Positions 24,931 through 33,561 of a stretch of DNA of 64,000 nucleotides are shown here, piece after piece. Within the stretch, counting starts at the first letter, position 1, and the number at the start of each line of letters is the position of its first letter. The translations under genes and the position numbers were made by a program. The notes beneath the pieces were generated by a model that had not been told where the DNA came from, did no database searches, and saw nothing but the letters and a program-made list of their open reading frames with translations. The DNA comes from Streptomyces pyxinicus (lineage in GTDB: Bacteria; Actinomycetota; Actinomycetes; Streptomycetales; Streptomycetaceae): assembly GCF_024753135.1 (NCBI RefSeq), contig NZ_JANUGP010000030.1, positions 1-64,000 of the forward strand. Reading direction: 5' to 3'.

Positions 24931-26412
24931 ATGCCCACGCCCATGCCCGTCGCACACGTCCGCTGGACGTTGCTCGGCGTCATGCTCGCCATGCTGCTGG
25001 CCATGCTCGACAACAACATCGTCGGTACGGCGATGCCCACGATCGTCCGGGACCTCGGGGGCGCCGAGCACCTCTCCTGGGTCGTCACCGCCTACACGCT
25101 GGCCACCGCCATAGCCACCCCGGTATGGGGCAAGCTCGGCGACCTCTACGGCCGCAAGACGCTGTTCCAGGCCTCGGTCGTCGTCTTCCTGATCGGCTCG
25201 CTGCTGGCCGGCGCGGCCCACTCGATGGCCCAGCTCATCGAGTTCCGCGCCCTCCAGGGCATCGGCGCGGGCGGCCTCGGGGCCGGGGCGTTCGCGCTGA
25301 TCGGCACCCTGGTGCCGCCCCGCGAGCGCGGCCGGTACCAGGGCATGACGGCCACCGTCATGGCGGTCGGCGTGGTCGGCGGCCCGCTGGTCGGCGGCCT
25401 CGTCACCGGCCACCTCGGCTGGCGCTGGGCGTTCTACGTCAACCTGCCGCTCGGTCTCGTCGCCCTGGTCTGGGTGCAGCTCATGCTGCGGCTGCCCGCA
25501 CCGCCCGCCCGGGTCCGGCCGCGCGTGGACTGGGCCGGCATCGCCGTACTGGCACTCGCCGTCGGCGCCGCCGTGCTCGCGGCGACTTGGGCCGGTACGA
25601 CCTACCCCTGGACCTCCTGGCAGATCGTGGCCCTGTGGGCGGTGGCCGTGCTCGCCACCGGGCTCTTCGTCCTGGTGGAGCGGCGGACGGCCGAACCCCT
25701 CCTGCCGCCCCGGGTGTTCACCGGGCACCGCAACTTCCCGCTGGCGATCGGGCTGCTGGCGGCCGTCGGTGTGGTGATGTTCGGCTCGGCGCTGTACCTG
25801 CCGCTGTTCCAGCAGAGCGTCCAGGGGGCCACCGCCACCAGCTCCGGGCTGCTCCTGCTGCCGATGATGGTCCCGGTGGTCATCGCGTCCAACATCGCCG
25901 GCAAGGTCATGTCCCGCACCGGCCGGTACAAGGTGTTCCCGGTGCTCGGCACGCTGCTGCTGACGGCGGGCGCGGCGCTGCTCGCCACGGTGGACACCGG
26001 CACCTCCCGGTTCACGGCCGGGTGCGCCATGGCGCTGCTCGGGACCGGCCTGGGCTTCACCATGCAGATGGGCACCACCCTCGCCCAGAACAGCGTGGAC
26101 CTACGGGACATGGGAGCGGCCTCCGCCGCGGCCAACCTGTTCCGCACCCTCGGCGGCTCCCTCGGCGTCGCGGTCTTCGGCTCCCTGTTCACCCGGGCGG
26201 TACCCGAGGGGGCGACGGGGGAGGCGTACCGCCAGGGGGTGGCGAGCGGCACGCAGCACGTCTTCCTCACGGCGGCGCTGGTGTGCGCGGTGGCGTTCCT
26301 GCTCGCGTTGTCGCTGGAGGAGGTGCCGTTGCGGAGCGGGCCGGGCGGGGCGGCGACGAAACAGCCGGTGACCCGCCTCTCGACGAAGTCCCCGGCTGAT
26401 GGCAAAGGGTGA
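24931..26412 (+). CDS. MFS multidrug efflux transporter (DHA2/EmrB type)
   Basis: A 493-residue, 14-segment membrane protein. Motif A of the family is visible as GKLGDLYGRKTLFQ, motif D1 as LDNNIVGTAMPTIVRDLGG, and motif C as VMAVGVVGGPLVGG. It belongs to the proton-driven drug:H+ antiporter-2 family, which exports toxic small molecules. The ATG at 24931 follows TGAGGAGCACTCACCC; an in-frame ATG at 24877 lacks such a site. The divergent TetR gene probably controls it. Confidence 0.9.
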   Translation: MPTPMPVAHVRWTLLGVMLAMLLAMLDNNIVGTAMPTIVRDLGGAEHLSWVVTAYTLATAIATPVWGKLGDLYGRKTLFQASVVVFLIGSLLAGAAHSMAQLIEFRALQGIGAGGLGAGAFALIGTLVPPRERGRYQGMTATVMAVGVVGGPLVGGLVTGHLGWRWAFYVNLPLGLVALVWVQLMLRLPAPPARVRPRVDWAGIAVLALAVGAAVLAATWAGTTYPWTSWQIVALWAVAVLATGLFVLVERRTAEPLLPPRVFTGHRNFPLAIGLLAAVGVVMFGSALYLPLFQQSVQGATATSSGLLLLPMMVPVVIASNIAGKVMSRTGRYKVFPVLGTLLLTAGAALLATVDTGTSRFTAGCAMALLGTGLGFTMQMGTTLAQNSVDLRDMGAASAAANLFRTLGGSLGVAVFGSLFTRAVPEGATGEAYRQGVASGTQHVFLTAALVCAVAFLLALSLEEVPLRSGPGGAATKQPVTRLSTKSPADGKG

Positions 26413-26457
26413 GTGACGGGACCCGAACCCCACTGTTCCGCTGTTCCGCGCGGGTGA

Positions 26458-26775
26458 CTACTCAGGGCCCGCCGCTGCCGCCGGCGGCTTGCGGTGCCGC
26501 CCGGTGCCGGCGCGAAGGGGATTCGGCGCCTGCCCGGGGGCCTGTACGGGCGGCTCCTGGGCCGCGGGATACAGGACGCGCTTCGCCTCGGCGAGGTCGG
26601 CCGCGAAGCCGTATGCCTCCCAGGTGTACCCGTTCCACCGCTGGATCAGGCGAGGCGCCTCCGGTGCCAGGTGTCCGGCCCGCGGGCCGTCACCGGGGAT
26701 CAGCGGGACGGCGCGAAGCCGTCCGATCCTGGCGTCACGGCGGTCCGCCCATGCGGACAGCGGTTCGTCGTCCAC
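26458..26775 (-). CDS. DUF6087-family small protein
   Basis: A 105-residue protein with a GTG start after GGGGAAGCGGA. The pattern PLSAWADRRDARIGRLRAVP, EAPRLIQRWNGYTWEAYGFA and DLAEAKRVL fits the Streptomyces DUF6087 family as I know it. These small proteins often accompany XRE/TPR regulators in accessory clusters; no function is known. The C-terminal 25 residues are Pro/Ala-rich. Beside it on the other strand lies the remnant of such a regulator. Confidence 0.65.
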   Translation of the reverse strand: MDDEPLSAWADRRDARIGRLRAVPLIPGDGPRAGHLAPEAPRLIQRWNGYTWEAYGFAADLAEAKRVLYPAAQEPPVQAPGQAPNPLRAGTGRHRKPPAAAAGPE

Positions 26776-26862
26776 TCCGCTTCCCCATGACTCGACGGCT
26801 GCTCGTCCAAGAGGGTAGTGCCCTGGCTCGGTTGAGGCGGCGCTTCCGAGTTCCCGGCGCGG

Positions 26863-27123
26863 TTGACGGAGCGGCCCGGCTCACAGATCAGTTCGGCCCA
26901 GGCCACCACCCGGCTTGCCCTGGCCCAACTCCACCAGCGGGGCATCGACCAGGCGTGTGCCACAGCCTCCGGGGCCTTCGACCATATGAAGGGAGGTCCT
27001 CTTCCGGGCCGGATGCGCACCCTGCTGGGCGACTTCCAGCGGGACCTGATCACCCTTGCGCCGGACGCCTGGACCGCACAAGAGCGGGCGGACCCCTACC
27101 GCACCGAAGGGAGCAGGACCTGA
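26863..27123 (+). pseudogene. C-terminal remnant of an HTH/TPR regulator
   Basis: About 80 codons (TRLALAQLHQRGIDQACATA, FDHMKGGPLPGRMRTLLGDF, QRDLITLAPD) match the C-terminal end of Streptomyces XRE/TPR-type regulators, which are normally about 400 residues. Nothing upstream supplies the missing HTH and TPR part, and no ribosome site precedes the frame. I read it as a decayed gene left by an old insertion or deletion between the MFS gene and tRNA-His. From 27124 to 27300 I see only a short inverted repeat (CCTGAAC 27118 / GTTCAGG 27170). Confidence 0.55.
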
Positions 27124-27300
27124 ACTCCTCGCTGCCGTCCTCTTGGAGGACGTCACGCATCCCAAGGTTCAGGACTCCTCCGTCAGCTCGCGTAGCGAGC
27201 GGACTGCGAAGAGAGGGATGCCGCGCCACCCACGAGGGCACCGCCGAAACCGATCAGAGCCGAGAAGAGCTGGTGGTCCGGGCGTCGCCGGAAACGCAGC

Positions 27301-27336
27301 AGCCGGTGACCCCGTCTTGCGACGGAGTCACCGGCT
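27301..27336 (-). terminator. hairpin downstream of tRNA-His
   Basis: AGCCGGTGACCCCGTC (27301-27316) and GACGGAGTCACCGGCT (27321-27336) form a 16-bp stem with one mismatch and a TTGC loop, 10 nt past the tRNA-His 3' end on its strand. It is a probable transcript terminator. Confidence 0.75.
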
Positions 27337-27346
27337 GACTGCTCAG

Positions 27347-27420
27347 GGTGAGTGACGGGACTTGAACCCGCGACTTCCTGGACCACAACCAGGTGCTCTA
27401 CCAGCTGAGCTACACCCACC
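27347..27420 (-). tRNA. tRNA-His (GTG anticodon)
   Basis: The minus strand gives a full cloverleaf. It has the extra 5' G (-1) opposite C73 that is diagnostic of tRNA-His, acceptor GTGGGTG with CACTCAC (one G-U pair), anticodon loop TTGTGGT with GTG, and T-arm GGGTTCAAGTCCC. CCA is not encoded. Confidence 0.95.
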
Positions 27421-27525
27421 ATGACCGGCGTTGGAGCTTTTCGTTTCCCCGACCGGCTGAGAAGAAGTCTACAGGGTCCGAAGGGATGCTCGCGCACACG
27501 TTTTCGCGCGAGCCCCTCGGGCGGG

Positions 27526-28128
27526 CTACCCCGCGGGCAGGACGTGCTTGGCGGCGATCGTCTTCGCCGTGTCGGAGTCCGGGCCGGGCTGCGGGACGAA
27601 GATCGCCTCGCGGTAGTAGCGCAGCTCGGCGATCGACTCGCGGATGTCGGCGAGCGCCCGGTGGTTGCCGTTCTTCTCCGGGCTGTTGAAGTAGGCCCGC
27701 GGATACCAGCGCCGGGCCAGCTCCTTGACGGAGGAGACGTCGACGATCCGGTAGTGGAGGTAGTCCTCCAGGGTCGGCATGTCGCGCAGCAGGAAACCGC
27801 GGTCGGTGCCGACGGAGTTGCCGCACAGCGGGGCCTTGCCGGGCTCCTTGACGTGCTCGCGGACATAGGCGAGCACCTGCTCCTCGGCGTCCTGGAGCGT
27901 CGTACCGGCCGCCAGCTCGTCGAGCAGTCCGGACGCGGTGTGCATCTGGCGCACCACCTCCGGCATCGTCTCCAGCGCCCGGTCCGGCGGACGGATGACG
28001 ATGTCCACACCGTCGCCGAGCACGTTCAGCTCGGAGTCGGTGACGAGGGCGGCCACCTCGATGAGAGCGTCGTCGGACAGCGAGAGGCCGGTCATCTCGC
28101 AGTCGATCCACACCATGCGATCGTTCAT
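27526..28128 (-). CDS. orn: oligoribonuclease
   Basis: A 200-residue DEDDh 3'-5' exonuclease of the RNase T/Orn family. The motifs are VWIDCEMTGL (Asp, Glu), CGNSVGTDRGFL (Asp) and NHRALADI (His, Asp). It degrades RNA of 2-5 nt to mononucleotides, including the pGpG product of cyclic-di-GMP breakdown. The length is normal. It lies downstream of adpA on the same strand with a 170-bp gap, the order known in S. coelicolor and S. griseus. AGGGTGG precedes the ATG. Confidence 0.96.
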   Translation of the reverse strand: MNDRMVWIDCEMTGLSLSDDALIEVAALVTDSELNVLGDGVDIVIRPPDRALETMPEVVRQMHTASGLLDELAAGTTLQDAEEQVLAYVREHVKEPGKAPLCGNSVGTDRGFLLRDMPTLEDYLHYRIVDVSSVKELARRWYPRAYFNSPEKNGNHRALADIRESIAELRYYREAIFVPQPGPDSDTAKTIAAKHVLPAG

Positions 28129-28298
28129 GCGACCACCCTAAAGCGGGTGTGCGGTTTTGGATGCCCCCCGGACCCTCAGACCCCCAGGCCCCTGGCGGCG
28201 GAGGGCGGGAACGCGCGCGGCCCCGCCGCCGGGCCCGGGAAGAGCCCGGCCGCGAGGCCGGTCGTTCGTGGCCTCCGCCGGAGGCCGTCCGCCGGACG

Positions 28299-29513
28299 TC
28301 AGCCGCCGCTGCGCGGTCCCGGCAGCAGGCTCACCGCGCCGGCCGGCGTCCGCCGGCTCTGCATCGGCACACCGCTGTCCGGGTGCAGCAGGGGCATGTG
28401 CCCCATCGGTCCGGGACCGGTGGCCAGTCCCGGGGGCGGACCCGGCTGGCCGGCCGTCGCCATCGGGGCCTCCGGCTCACCGGGGCGTTCGCCCTGCGGC
28501 CGGCGGGCCCGGTAGGCCGCGCGGTAGGCAGCCGGGGACGAGCCGAGCTGGCGGCGGAAGTGCCCGCGCAGCGCGACGGGGGAGCGGAAGCCGCACCGGC
28601 CCGCCACCTCGTCCACCGAGTAGTCGGACGTCTCCAGCAGCCGCTGCGCCTGCAACACCCGCTGCGTGATCAGCCATTGCAGCGGCGCGCTGCCGGTCAG
28701 CGAGCGGAACCGGCGGTCGAACGTACGGCGGCTCATGTAGGCGCGTGCCGCCAGGGTCTCCACGTCGAACTGCTCGTGGAGGTGTTCCAGCGCCCAGGCG
28801 ACGACCTCGGCGAGCGGGTCGGCGCCGATCTCCTCTGGTAAAGACCTGTCCAGGTAGCGCTCCTGGCCGCCGCTGCGGCGCGGCGGGACCACCAGGCGCC
28901 GGGCGAGCGCGCCGGCCGCCTCGTTGCCGTGGTCCGTCCGCACGATGTGCAGACACAGGTCTATCCCGGCCGCGGTGCCCGCCGACGTCAGGACGTCCCC
29001 GTCGTCGACGAACAGCTCCCGCGGATCGACGTGCACCGACGGGTAGCGCTTGGCCAGCGTCGGTGCGTACATCCAGTGGGTGGTGGCCGGCCGGCCGTCC
29101 AGCAGTCCGGCCGCGGCGAGCACGAACGCGCCCGTGCACAGCCCGACGATGCGGGCACCCTCCTCGTGCGCCCGGCGCAGTGCGTCGAGCGCTTCCTCCG
29201 GCGGTGGTGAGGTGATCGAGCGCCAGGCCGGTACGACGACCGTCCCTGCGCGTGAGATCGCCTCCAGCCCCTGTGGCGCGGTGAGTTCCAGGCCCCCTGT
29301 GGTCCGCAGCGGGCCTTCCTCGCCCCCGCACACCAGCAGTCGGTAACGGGGCACGCCGGCGTCCTGGCGGTCGATCCCGAACACCGACAGCGGAATGGAA
29401 CTCTCGAAGATGGGGCCGCCGCTGAACAGCAGCACCGCGACGATCTCCTTACGGCGTCGCCCGGAGAGTTTCCGGGCCACGGCTTCCGGCGCGGCGGTGG
29501 AGTCGTGGCTCAT
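28299..29513 (-). CDS. adpA: AdpA, central developmental AraC-type regulator
   Basis: A 404-residue protein that matches AdpA almost word for word as I recall it: N-terminal ThiJ/PfpI-like dimerisation domain (IVAVLLFSGGPIFESSIPLS to VVPPRR) and C-terminal AraC/XylS DNA-binding domain with two helix-turn-helix units (VETLAARAYMSRRTFDRRFR and YSVDEVAGRCGFRSPVALRG). The variable Pro/Gly-rich tail follows. AdpA switches on hundreds of development and secondary-metabolism genes. A TTA leucine codon lies at 28839-28841, in DRSLPEE in the linker before the DNA-binding domain, so translation should depend on the bldA tRNA. ATG at 29513. Confidence 0.97.
   Translation of the reverse strand: MSHDSTAAPEAVARKLSGRRRKEIVAVLLFSGGPIFESSIPLSVFGIDRQDAGVPRYRLLVCGGEEGPLRTTGGLELTAPQGLEAISRAGTVVVPAWRSITSPPPEEALDALRRAHEEGARIVGLCTGAFVLAAAGLLDGRPATTHWMYAPTLAKRYPSVHVDPRELFVDDGDVLTSAGTAAGIDLCLHIVRTDHGNEAAGALARRLVVPPRRSGGQERYLDRSLPEEIGADPLAEVVAWALEHLHEQFDVETLAARAYMSRRTFDRRFRSLTGSAPLQWLITQRVLQAQRLLETSDYSVDEVAGRCGFRSPVALRGHFRRQLGSSPAAYRAAYRARRPQGERPGEPEAPMATAGQPGPPPGLATGPGPMGHMPLLHPDSGVPMQSRRTPAGAVSLLPGPRSGG
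28839..28841 (-). promoter_or_regulatory. TTA codon in adpA (bldA-dependent)
   Basis: The leucine codon in DRS-L-PEE reads TTA, the rarest codon in Streptomyces, decoded only by the bldA tRNA. Its place between the two AdpA domains is the conserved one. Confidence 0.92.
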
Positions 29514-29893
29514 ACTGCTAAGCCCCCCTCGGTGGTCGCGGCTCCTCGGTTGTGTGGCTCCTGCACGTTTCCCCTCGGTCCTGCACGAGTCCCCCGCCGT
29601 AAAGACAGTCAAGATCGAAATCTACTGGCTGCCGCGGTCTTACGGTGGCCAGTTCGACACGCCGAAGATTGTCGACATGACAACTTGGCGTGAAGCATTC
29701 GATCACGAAGGGTTGCACTCGCGGACCCCGCAGGGAAGTACGCCTCGTACCAGTGGCCAAACCGCGTAGGGTGCGCAGCGCCCCTGAGACCCTTTCCGTG
29801 CAGGTGGAACGGGGGTTGGGGGGTGGTCGGACCCCCTCCGGGGCGATATCCAGAAGTTGGCTGAAAAGATGCGTCCGAGGGTGCGGAAACCGG
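29514..29893. other. adpA upstream region
   Basis: A 380-bp stretch with no credible gene. It has a noticeably lower GC content around 29590-29700, as expected of a heavily regulated promoter. adpA is known to be bound by gamma-butyrolactone receptors, BldD and AdpA itself in other species, but I cannot place those sites here with confidence. Confidence 0.5.
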
Positions 29894-30175
29894 TCAGTCG
29901 ACCGGTGTCCGGGTCCGGGTGTGACGTCCACCTCTTTGCGCGGCGCAACGCTCGGCGTACCGCTCGGCGCACCGCTCGGACCGGCGCAGCAGTACCCGGC
30001 AGACGGCCGTGACGGCGGCCAGGCCCAGCGCGGTGCCCGTCGCGCCGGCCAGCGAAGTGCCGAACCAGAGCAGCACCACGGGGACGAGTACGCAGCTGAA
30101 GGCAGCCCAGCGGATCAGGTCGCTCACGGTGTCCGGCCTGGCGCGCGGTCCGGCGTCGGGGCGGGGTCCGGGCAT
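29894..30175 (-). CDS. small membrane protein (93 aa)
   Basis: Starts MPGPRPDAGPRARPDTVSDL with a good ribosome site (AGGGAGTACGAG) before the ATG at 30175, preferred over a GTG at 30202. There are two hydrophobic segments (LIRWAAFSCVLVPVVLLWFG and ATGTALGLAAVTAVCRVLL) and a basic, Arg/Cys-containing C-terminal tail. It is probably a double-spanning inner-membrane protein of unknown role. A counterpart beside adpA is also present in S. coelicolor as I recall. Confidence 0.7.
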   Translation of the reverse strand: MPGPRPDAGPRARPDTVSDLIRWAAFSCVLVPVVLLWFGTSLAGATGTALGLAAVTAVCRVLLRRSERCAERYAERCAAQRGGRHTRTRTPVD

Positions 30176-30202
30176 CTCGTACTCCCTGGGGCGGTGGCTC
30201 AC

Positions 30203-30504
30203 CCCGGTTCAACGCGCGGGCGGCACGACGGTCACCGGGCGCGCATTCGTGAACGCCGTGCAAACCGCCTGTACGGGGCAGCAACCATTGCGTTACGGGC
30301 GCGGCTCGTGCATGCTCCGGGGAACCCCTACGGACAACGGGGTCACCGCTCACGGAGCGTGCGCGGTATCTGGGCGCGAGAGGCGTGCCGCCGTACCCTT
30401 GGGGGTATGGGGTTGGGAAGATGTTTCCCGGACACAGCTCCGCCGCACCCCTCCGCCGCACCTCGTCGTCCCACCCATAAAAGGATCACAACGCCGAGAC
30501 AGTC
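30203..30504. other. divergent intergenic region, no gene seen
   Basis: A 302-bp stretch between the small membrane protein gene and the stress-protein gene. A short hairpin (TACCC-TTGG-GGGTA, about 30400-30413) and an AT-rich CATAAAAGGATC near 30476 are the only visible structures; the latter may be part of the stress-gene promoter. Confidence 0.45.
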
Positions 30505-31032
30505 ATGGCCGGTCACGAATACTTCGAACCCGCGGACCGCAAGCGGCCGGTCGCCGATCCCACGGCGGCCGACCCCCAGGCGGCGACAGAGGCGCGCCCG
30601 TCCTGCGACCCCGCCTTCCGGCACGGAGTGGTGGTCGGCTTCGACGGCTCCACCTCCAGCGAGCGTGCCCTGTCCTACGCGATCGGCATGGCCCACCGCT
30701 CCCACTCCGGCCTGATCATCGTGCACGTGGCCAACCGGCTGCCCACCACGGTGTGGGCCGGCTGCGAGCCGCCCGTCTTCGTCGACGTCCCGGACCACCG
30801 CACCGAGGTGCTCGGTCTGGAGCTGGCGTGCGCGGACTACCTGGCGGAGGTGCCCTGGATCCTGGTGGAGCGGGGCGGCGACATCTGCCACGAACTCGAA
30901 GAGGTGGGGCGGGAGTACGAGGCCGACGCGATCGTCGTCGGCTCCACCCACGGCATCGTCGGCCGCATCTTCGGCTCGGTCGCGGGGCGGCTCGCCAAGC
31001 GGGCCCAGCGGCCCGTCATCGTCATTCCCTGA
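30505..31032 (+). CDS. universal stress protein (UspA family)
   Basis: A 175-residue protein with one Usp domain (about 38-175). VVVGFDGSTSSERALSYAIG is the nucleotide-binding loop start, and the ATP-binding signature GSTHGIVGRIFGSVAGRLAK (G-x2-G-x9-G-S pattern) is near the end, followed by RPVIVIP. Such ATP-binding proteins accumulate in stress or stationary phase. The first 35 residues are a polar extension. No strong ribosome site is visible at the ATG. Confidence 0.9.
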   Translation: MAGHEYFEPADRKRPVADPTAADPQAATEARPSCDPAFRHGVVVGFDGSTSSERALSYAIGMAHRSHSGLIIVHVANRLPTTVWAGCEPPVFVDVPDHRTEVLGLELACADYLAEVPWILVERGGDICHELEEVGREYEADAIVVGSTHGIVGRIFGSVAGRLAKRAQRPVIVIP

Positions 31033-31080
31033 AGCAGCCCCTGAAGCAACCCCTGAAGCAGCCCCCGAAGCATCCCCTGA
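31027..31080 (+). repeat. 12-bp tandem repeat, 4.5 units
   Basis: CCCTGAAGCAGC, CCCTGAAGCAAC, CCCTGAAGCAGC and CCCCGAAGCATC in succession, then CCCTGA. The first unit contains the TGA stop of the stress protein gene. Each unit carries another TGA in the same phase, so the array also supplies backup stops. Confidence 0.85.
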
Positions 31081-31230
31081 CGGGAAACTACCCGCGCGTA
31101 GAGGTGGGTTGTGCCCTGCTGAGGGGCATATACCCGGCACCGCACGACGGCAGACGACGACTCACGACGGCACAGGCCGTGCCGCCGGCCGGGGGGTGAC
31201 GGCCACCGGCTGATAGCAGCGGCACGGAAC

Positions 31231-31267
31231 GGACCCCCACGCGCACGGGTGGCACGCGTGGGGGTCC
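31231..31267 (-). terminator. strong terminator after glmS
   Basis: GGACCCCCACGCG (31231-31243) pairs perfectly with CGCGTGGGGGTCC (31255-31267) around an 11-nt loop, 22 nt beyond the glmS stop. It lies between convergent genes and may work both ways. Confidence 0.88.
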
Positions 31268-31289
31268 GCTCTGTGAGGTTCCCGGCCCG

Positions 31290-33107
31290 CTACTCGACCG
31301 TGACCGACTTCGCCAGGTTGCGCGGCTTGTCGATGTCCCGGCCCAGGGCCTTCGCCGTGTGGTAGGCGAGGAGTTGGAGCGGGATGCCCATCAGGATCGG
31401 GTCCAGCTCGTCCTCGTTCTTCGGGACCACGATGGTCTGGTCGGCCTTCTCCTGCGGCTGGTGGGCGACCGCGAGGATCTTGCCCTCGCGGGCCTTGATC
31501 TCCTCCAGGGCCGCGCGGTTCTTCTCCAGCAGGTCGTCGTCGGGGACGATCGCGACCGTCGGCAGCGCGGGCTCGATGAGGGCCAGCGGGCCGTGCTTCA
31601 GCTCGGAGGCGGGGTAGGCCTCGGCGTGGATGTAGGAGACCTCCTTGAGCTTCAGGGAGGCCTCGCGGGCGACCGGGTAGCCCCGGACGCGGCCGATGAA
31701 GAGCATCGAGCGGGCGTCCGCGTAACCCTCCGCGAGCTGCTTGATCTCCTCCTCCTGCTTGAGGATCTCGGTGATCTGCTGCGGCAGCCGGCGCAGGCCC
31801 TCGATGATCCGCTTGCCGTCGCGCACGGACAGGTCGCGGGTGCGGCCGAGGTGCAGGGCGAGCAGCGCGAAGGCCACCGTGGTGTTGGTGAAGCACTTGG
31901 TGGAGACCACGCACACCTCGGGACCGGCGTGCACGTAGACGCCGCCGTCCGCCTCGCGGGCGATCGCCGAGCCCACCACGTTGACCACGCCGAGCACCCG
32001 GGCGCCCTTGCGCTTCAGCTCCTGGACGGCGGCGAGCACGTCGTACGTCTCACCGGACTGGGAGACCGCGATGTACAGGGTGTCGGGGTCCACGACCGGG
32101 TTGCGGTAGCGGAACTCGGAGGCCGGCTCGGCGTCGGCGGGGATGCGGGCCAGCTCCTCGATCATCTGGGCGCCGATCATGCCCGCGTGGTACGAGGTGC
32201 CGCAGCCGAGGATCTTCACCCGGCGGATCTGCCGGGCCGCGCGGGCGTCCAGGTTGAGGCCGCCGAGGTGCACGGTGGAGAACCGGTCGTCGATCCGGCC
32301 GCGCAGCACGCGGTCGACGGCGTCGGCCTGCTCGAAGATCTCCTTGTGCATGTAGGTGTCGTGGCCGCCCATGTCGTACGACTCGGCCTCCCACTCCACC
32401 GTGGTCGGCTCGGCGGTGGTGCGCGTGCCCTCGGTGGTGTAGGTGCGGAAGTCGTCGGCCTTGAGGGTGGCCATCTCGCCGTCGTCCAGGGTCACTATCT
32501 GGCGGGTGTGGGTGACCAGGGCGGCGATGTCCGAGGCGACGAACATCTCCTTCTCGCCGATGCCGAGGACGACCGGGGAGCCGTTGCGGGCCACCACGAT
32601 GCGGTCCGGGAAGTCGGCGTGCAGCACCGCGATGCCGTAGGTGCCCTCGATCAGCCGGACCGCCTGGCGGACCTTGTCCTCCAGCTTCTCGGCGGTGGCG
32701 CGGGCGATGAGGTGGGTGAGGACCTCGGTGTCGGTCTCGGAGAGGAACTCGACGCCGTCCGCCTCCAGCTTGCGGCGCAGGTCGGCGGCGTTGTCGATGA
32801 TGCCGTTGTGCACGACGGCGACCTTGTTGTCGCCCGACATGTGCGGGTGGGCGTTGGCGTCGGACGGCGCGCCGTGGGTGGCCCAGCGGGTGTGGGCGAT
32901 GCCGGTGGTGCCCTTGAAGCGGGCCGGGACCTTGGCCTCCAGGTCCCGCACCCGGCCCTTGGCCTTGACCATCTTCAGGCCGGGCGCCTTCGGGGAGGTG
33001 ACGACGATGCCCGCCGAGTCGTACCCGCGGTACTCCAGGCGCTGGAGGCCCTCCAGCAGGAGAGGGGCGACGTCACGCTTCCCGATGTATCCGACAATTC
33101 CGCACAT
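31290..33107 (-). CDS. glmS: glutamine-fructose-6-phosphate aminotransferase (isomerising)
   Basis: A 605-residue cytoplasmic enzyme making glucosamine-6-phosphate, the first step to UDP-GlcNAc and peptidoglycan. The N-terminal class II amidotransferase domain starts MCGIVGYIGKRDV with Cys2 as nucleophile. Two SIS sugar-isomerase domains follow (VKILGCGTSYHAGMIGAQMI and TKCFTNTTVAFALLALHLGR), and the C-terminal GRDIDKPRNLAKSVTVE is the family ending. There is no glmS ribozyme sequence in the leader, as expected for actinobacteria. It lies 46 nt after a small gene on the same strand, with an AT-rich ATATCTATATCT immediately before the ATG. Confidence 0.96.
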   Translation of the reverse strand: MCGIVGYIGKRDVAPLLLEGLQRLEYRGYDSAGIVVTSPKAPGLKMVKAKGRVRDLEAKVPARFKGTTGIAHTRWATHGAPSDANAHPHMSGDNKVAVVHNGIIDNAADLRRKLEADGVEFLSETDTEVLTHLIARATAEKLEDKVRQAVRLIEGTYGIAVLHADFPDRIVVARNGSPVVLGIGEKEMFVASDIAALVTHTRQIVTLDDGEMATLKADDFRTYTTEGTRTTAEPTTVEWEAESYDMGGHDTYMHKEIFEQADAVDRVLRGRIDDRFSTVHLGGLNLDARAARQIRRVKILGCGTSYHAGMIGAQMIEELARIPADAEPASEFRYRNPVVDPDTLYIAVSQSGETYDVLAAVQELKRKGARVLGVVNVVGSAIAREADGGVYVHAGPEVCVVSTKCFTNTTVAFALLALHLGRTRDLSVRDGKRIIEGLRRLPQQITEILKQEEEIKQLAEGYADARSMLFIGRVRGYPVAREASLKLKEVSYIHAEAYPASELKHGPLALIEPALPTVAIVPDDDLLEKNRAALEEIKAREGKILAVAHQPQEKADQTIVVPKNEDELDPILMGIPLQLLAYHTAKALGRDIDKPRNLAKSVTVE

Positions 33108-33153
33108 AGATATAGATATCCCTTGGGTGTCGCTGGTCCGGTCCGGTCGGCGC

Positions 33154-33411
33154 TCAGCCGTAGACCATGCGGCGCAGCTGCCTGAGCGTCAGCTCCGGCG
33201 GCGCCACCGCCCGGTAGTGCAGGTCCGCCTCGATCCGGTCGAAGATCTCCGTGTTCACCAGGCCCTGGGCCTGGAGTTCGCGGTGGCGGCGACGGACGAA
33301 CTCCGGGGTCGTCTCGTCGAAGTAGGCGAGCACGTCCTGGACCACCCGCAGCGCCTCGCCCCGGTTCAGGGTCGTGGACCGCGTCAGATGATCAACCAGT
33401 TCGTCGTGCAC
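33154..33411 (-). CDS. small conserved protein upstream of glmS
   Basis: An 85-residue protein (GTG at 33411, VHDELVDHLTRSTTLNRGEA; AGGA 8 nt before it). It is mostly helical and charged: VVQDVLAYFDETTPEFVRRR, LVNTEIFDRIEADL, LTLRQLRRMVYG. A TTG 36 nt upstream would add 12 residues. I know no family function. The 46-nt gap to glmS and the same direction suggest an operon, so a role linked to amino-sugar supply is possible but unproven. Confidence 0.7.
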   Translation of the reverse strand: MHDELVDHLTRSTTLNRGEALRVVQDVLAYFDETTPEFVRRRHRELQAQGLVNTEIFDRIEADLHYRAVAPPELTLRQLRRMVYG

Positions 33412-33561
33412 TCGGTAGATCCTGGAGTACCGGACGCCGTTTCGCAAGAATCCTGCCCGATTCCGGGCAGCGGCCGGTTGGTGCTTTCATGGTGCGCTGT
33501 TCGCGGGCCCGTCACTCCATGTCCTGTGTCCCGTTGCCCGGACCCACGAGTTTCGGACGCC

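Noticed and set aside
27347..27420. tRNA-His as an active attachment site of an integrative element
   Set aside because: No integrase, no repeat of the tRNA 3' end and no mobile genes were seen nearby.
31027..31080. 12-bp repeats as a terminator or part of the stress protein
   Set aside because: The units are direct, not inverted, and the in-phase TGA codons end translation in the first unit.
33108..33153. glmS ribozyme before glmS
   Set aside because: The gap is only 46 nt, far too short, and ribozyme core sequence is absent.
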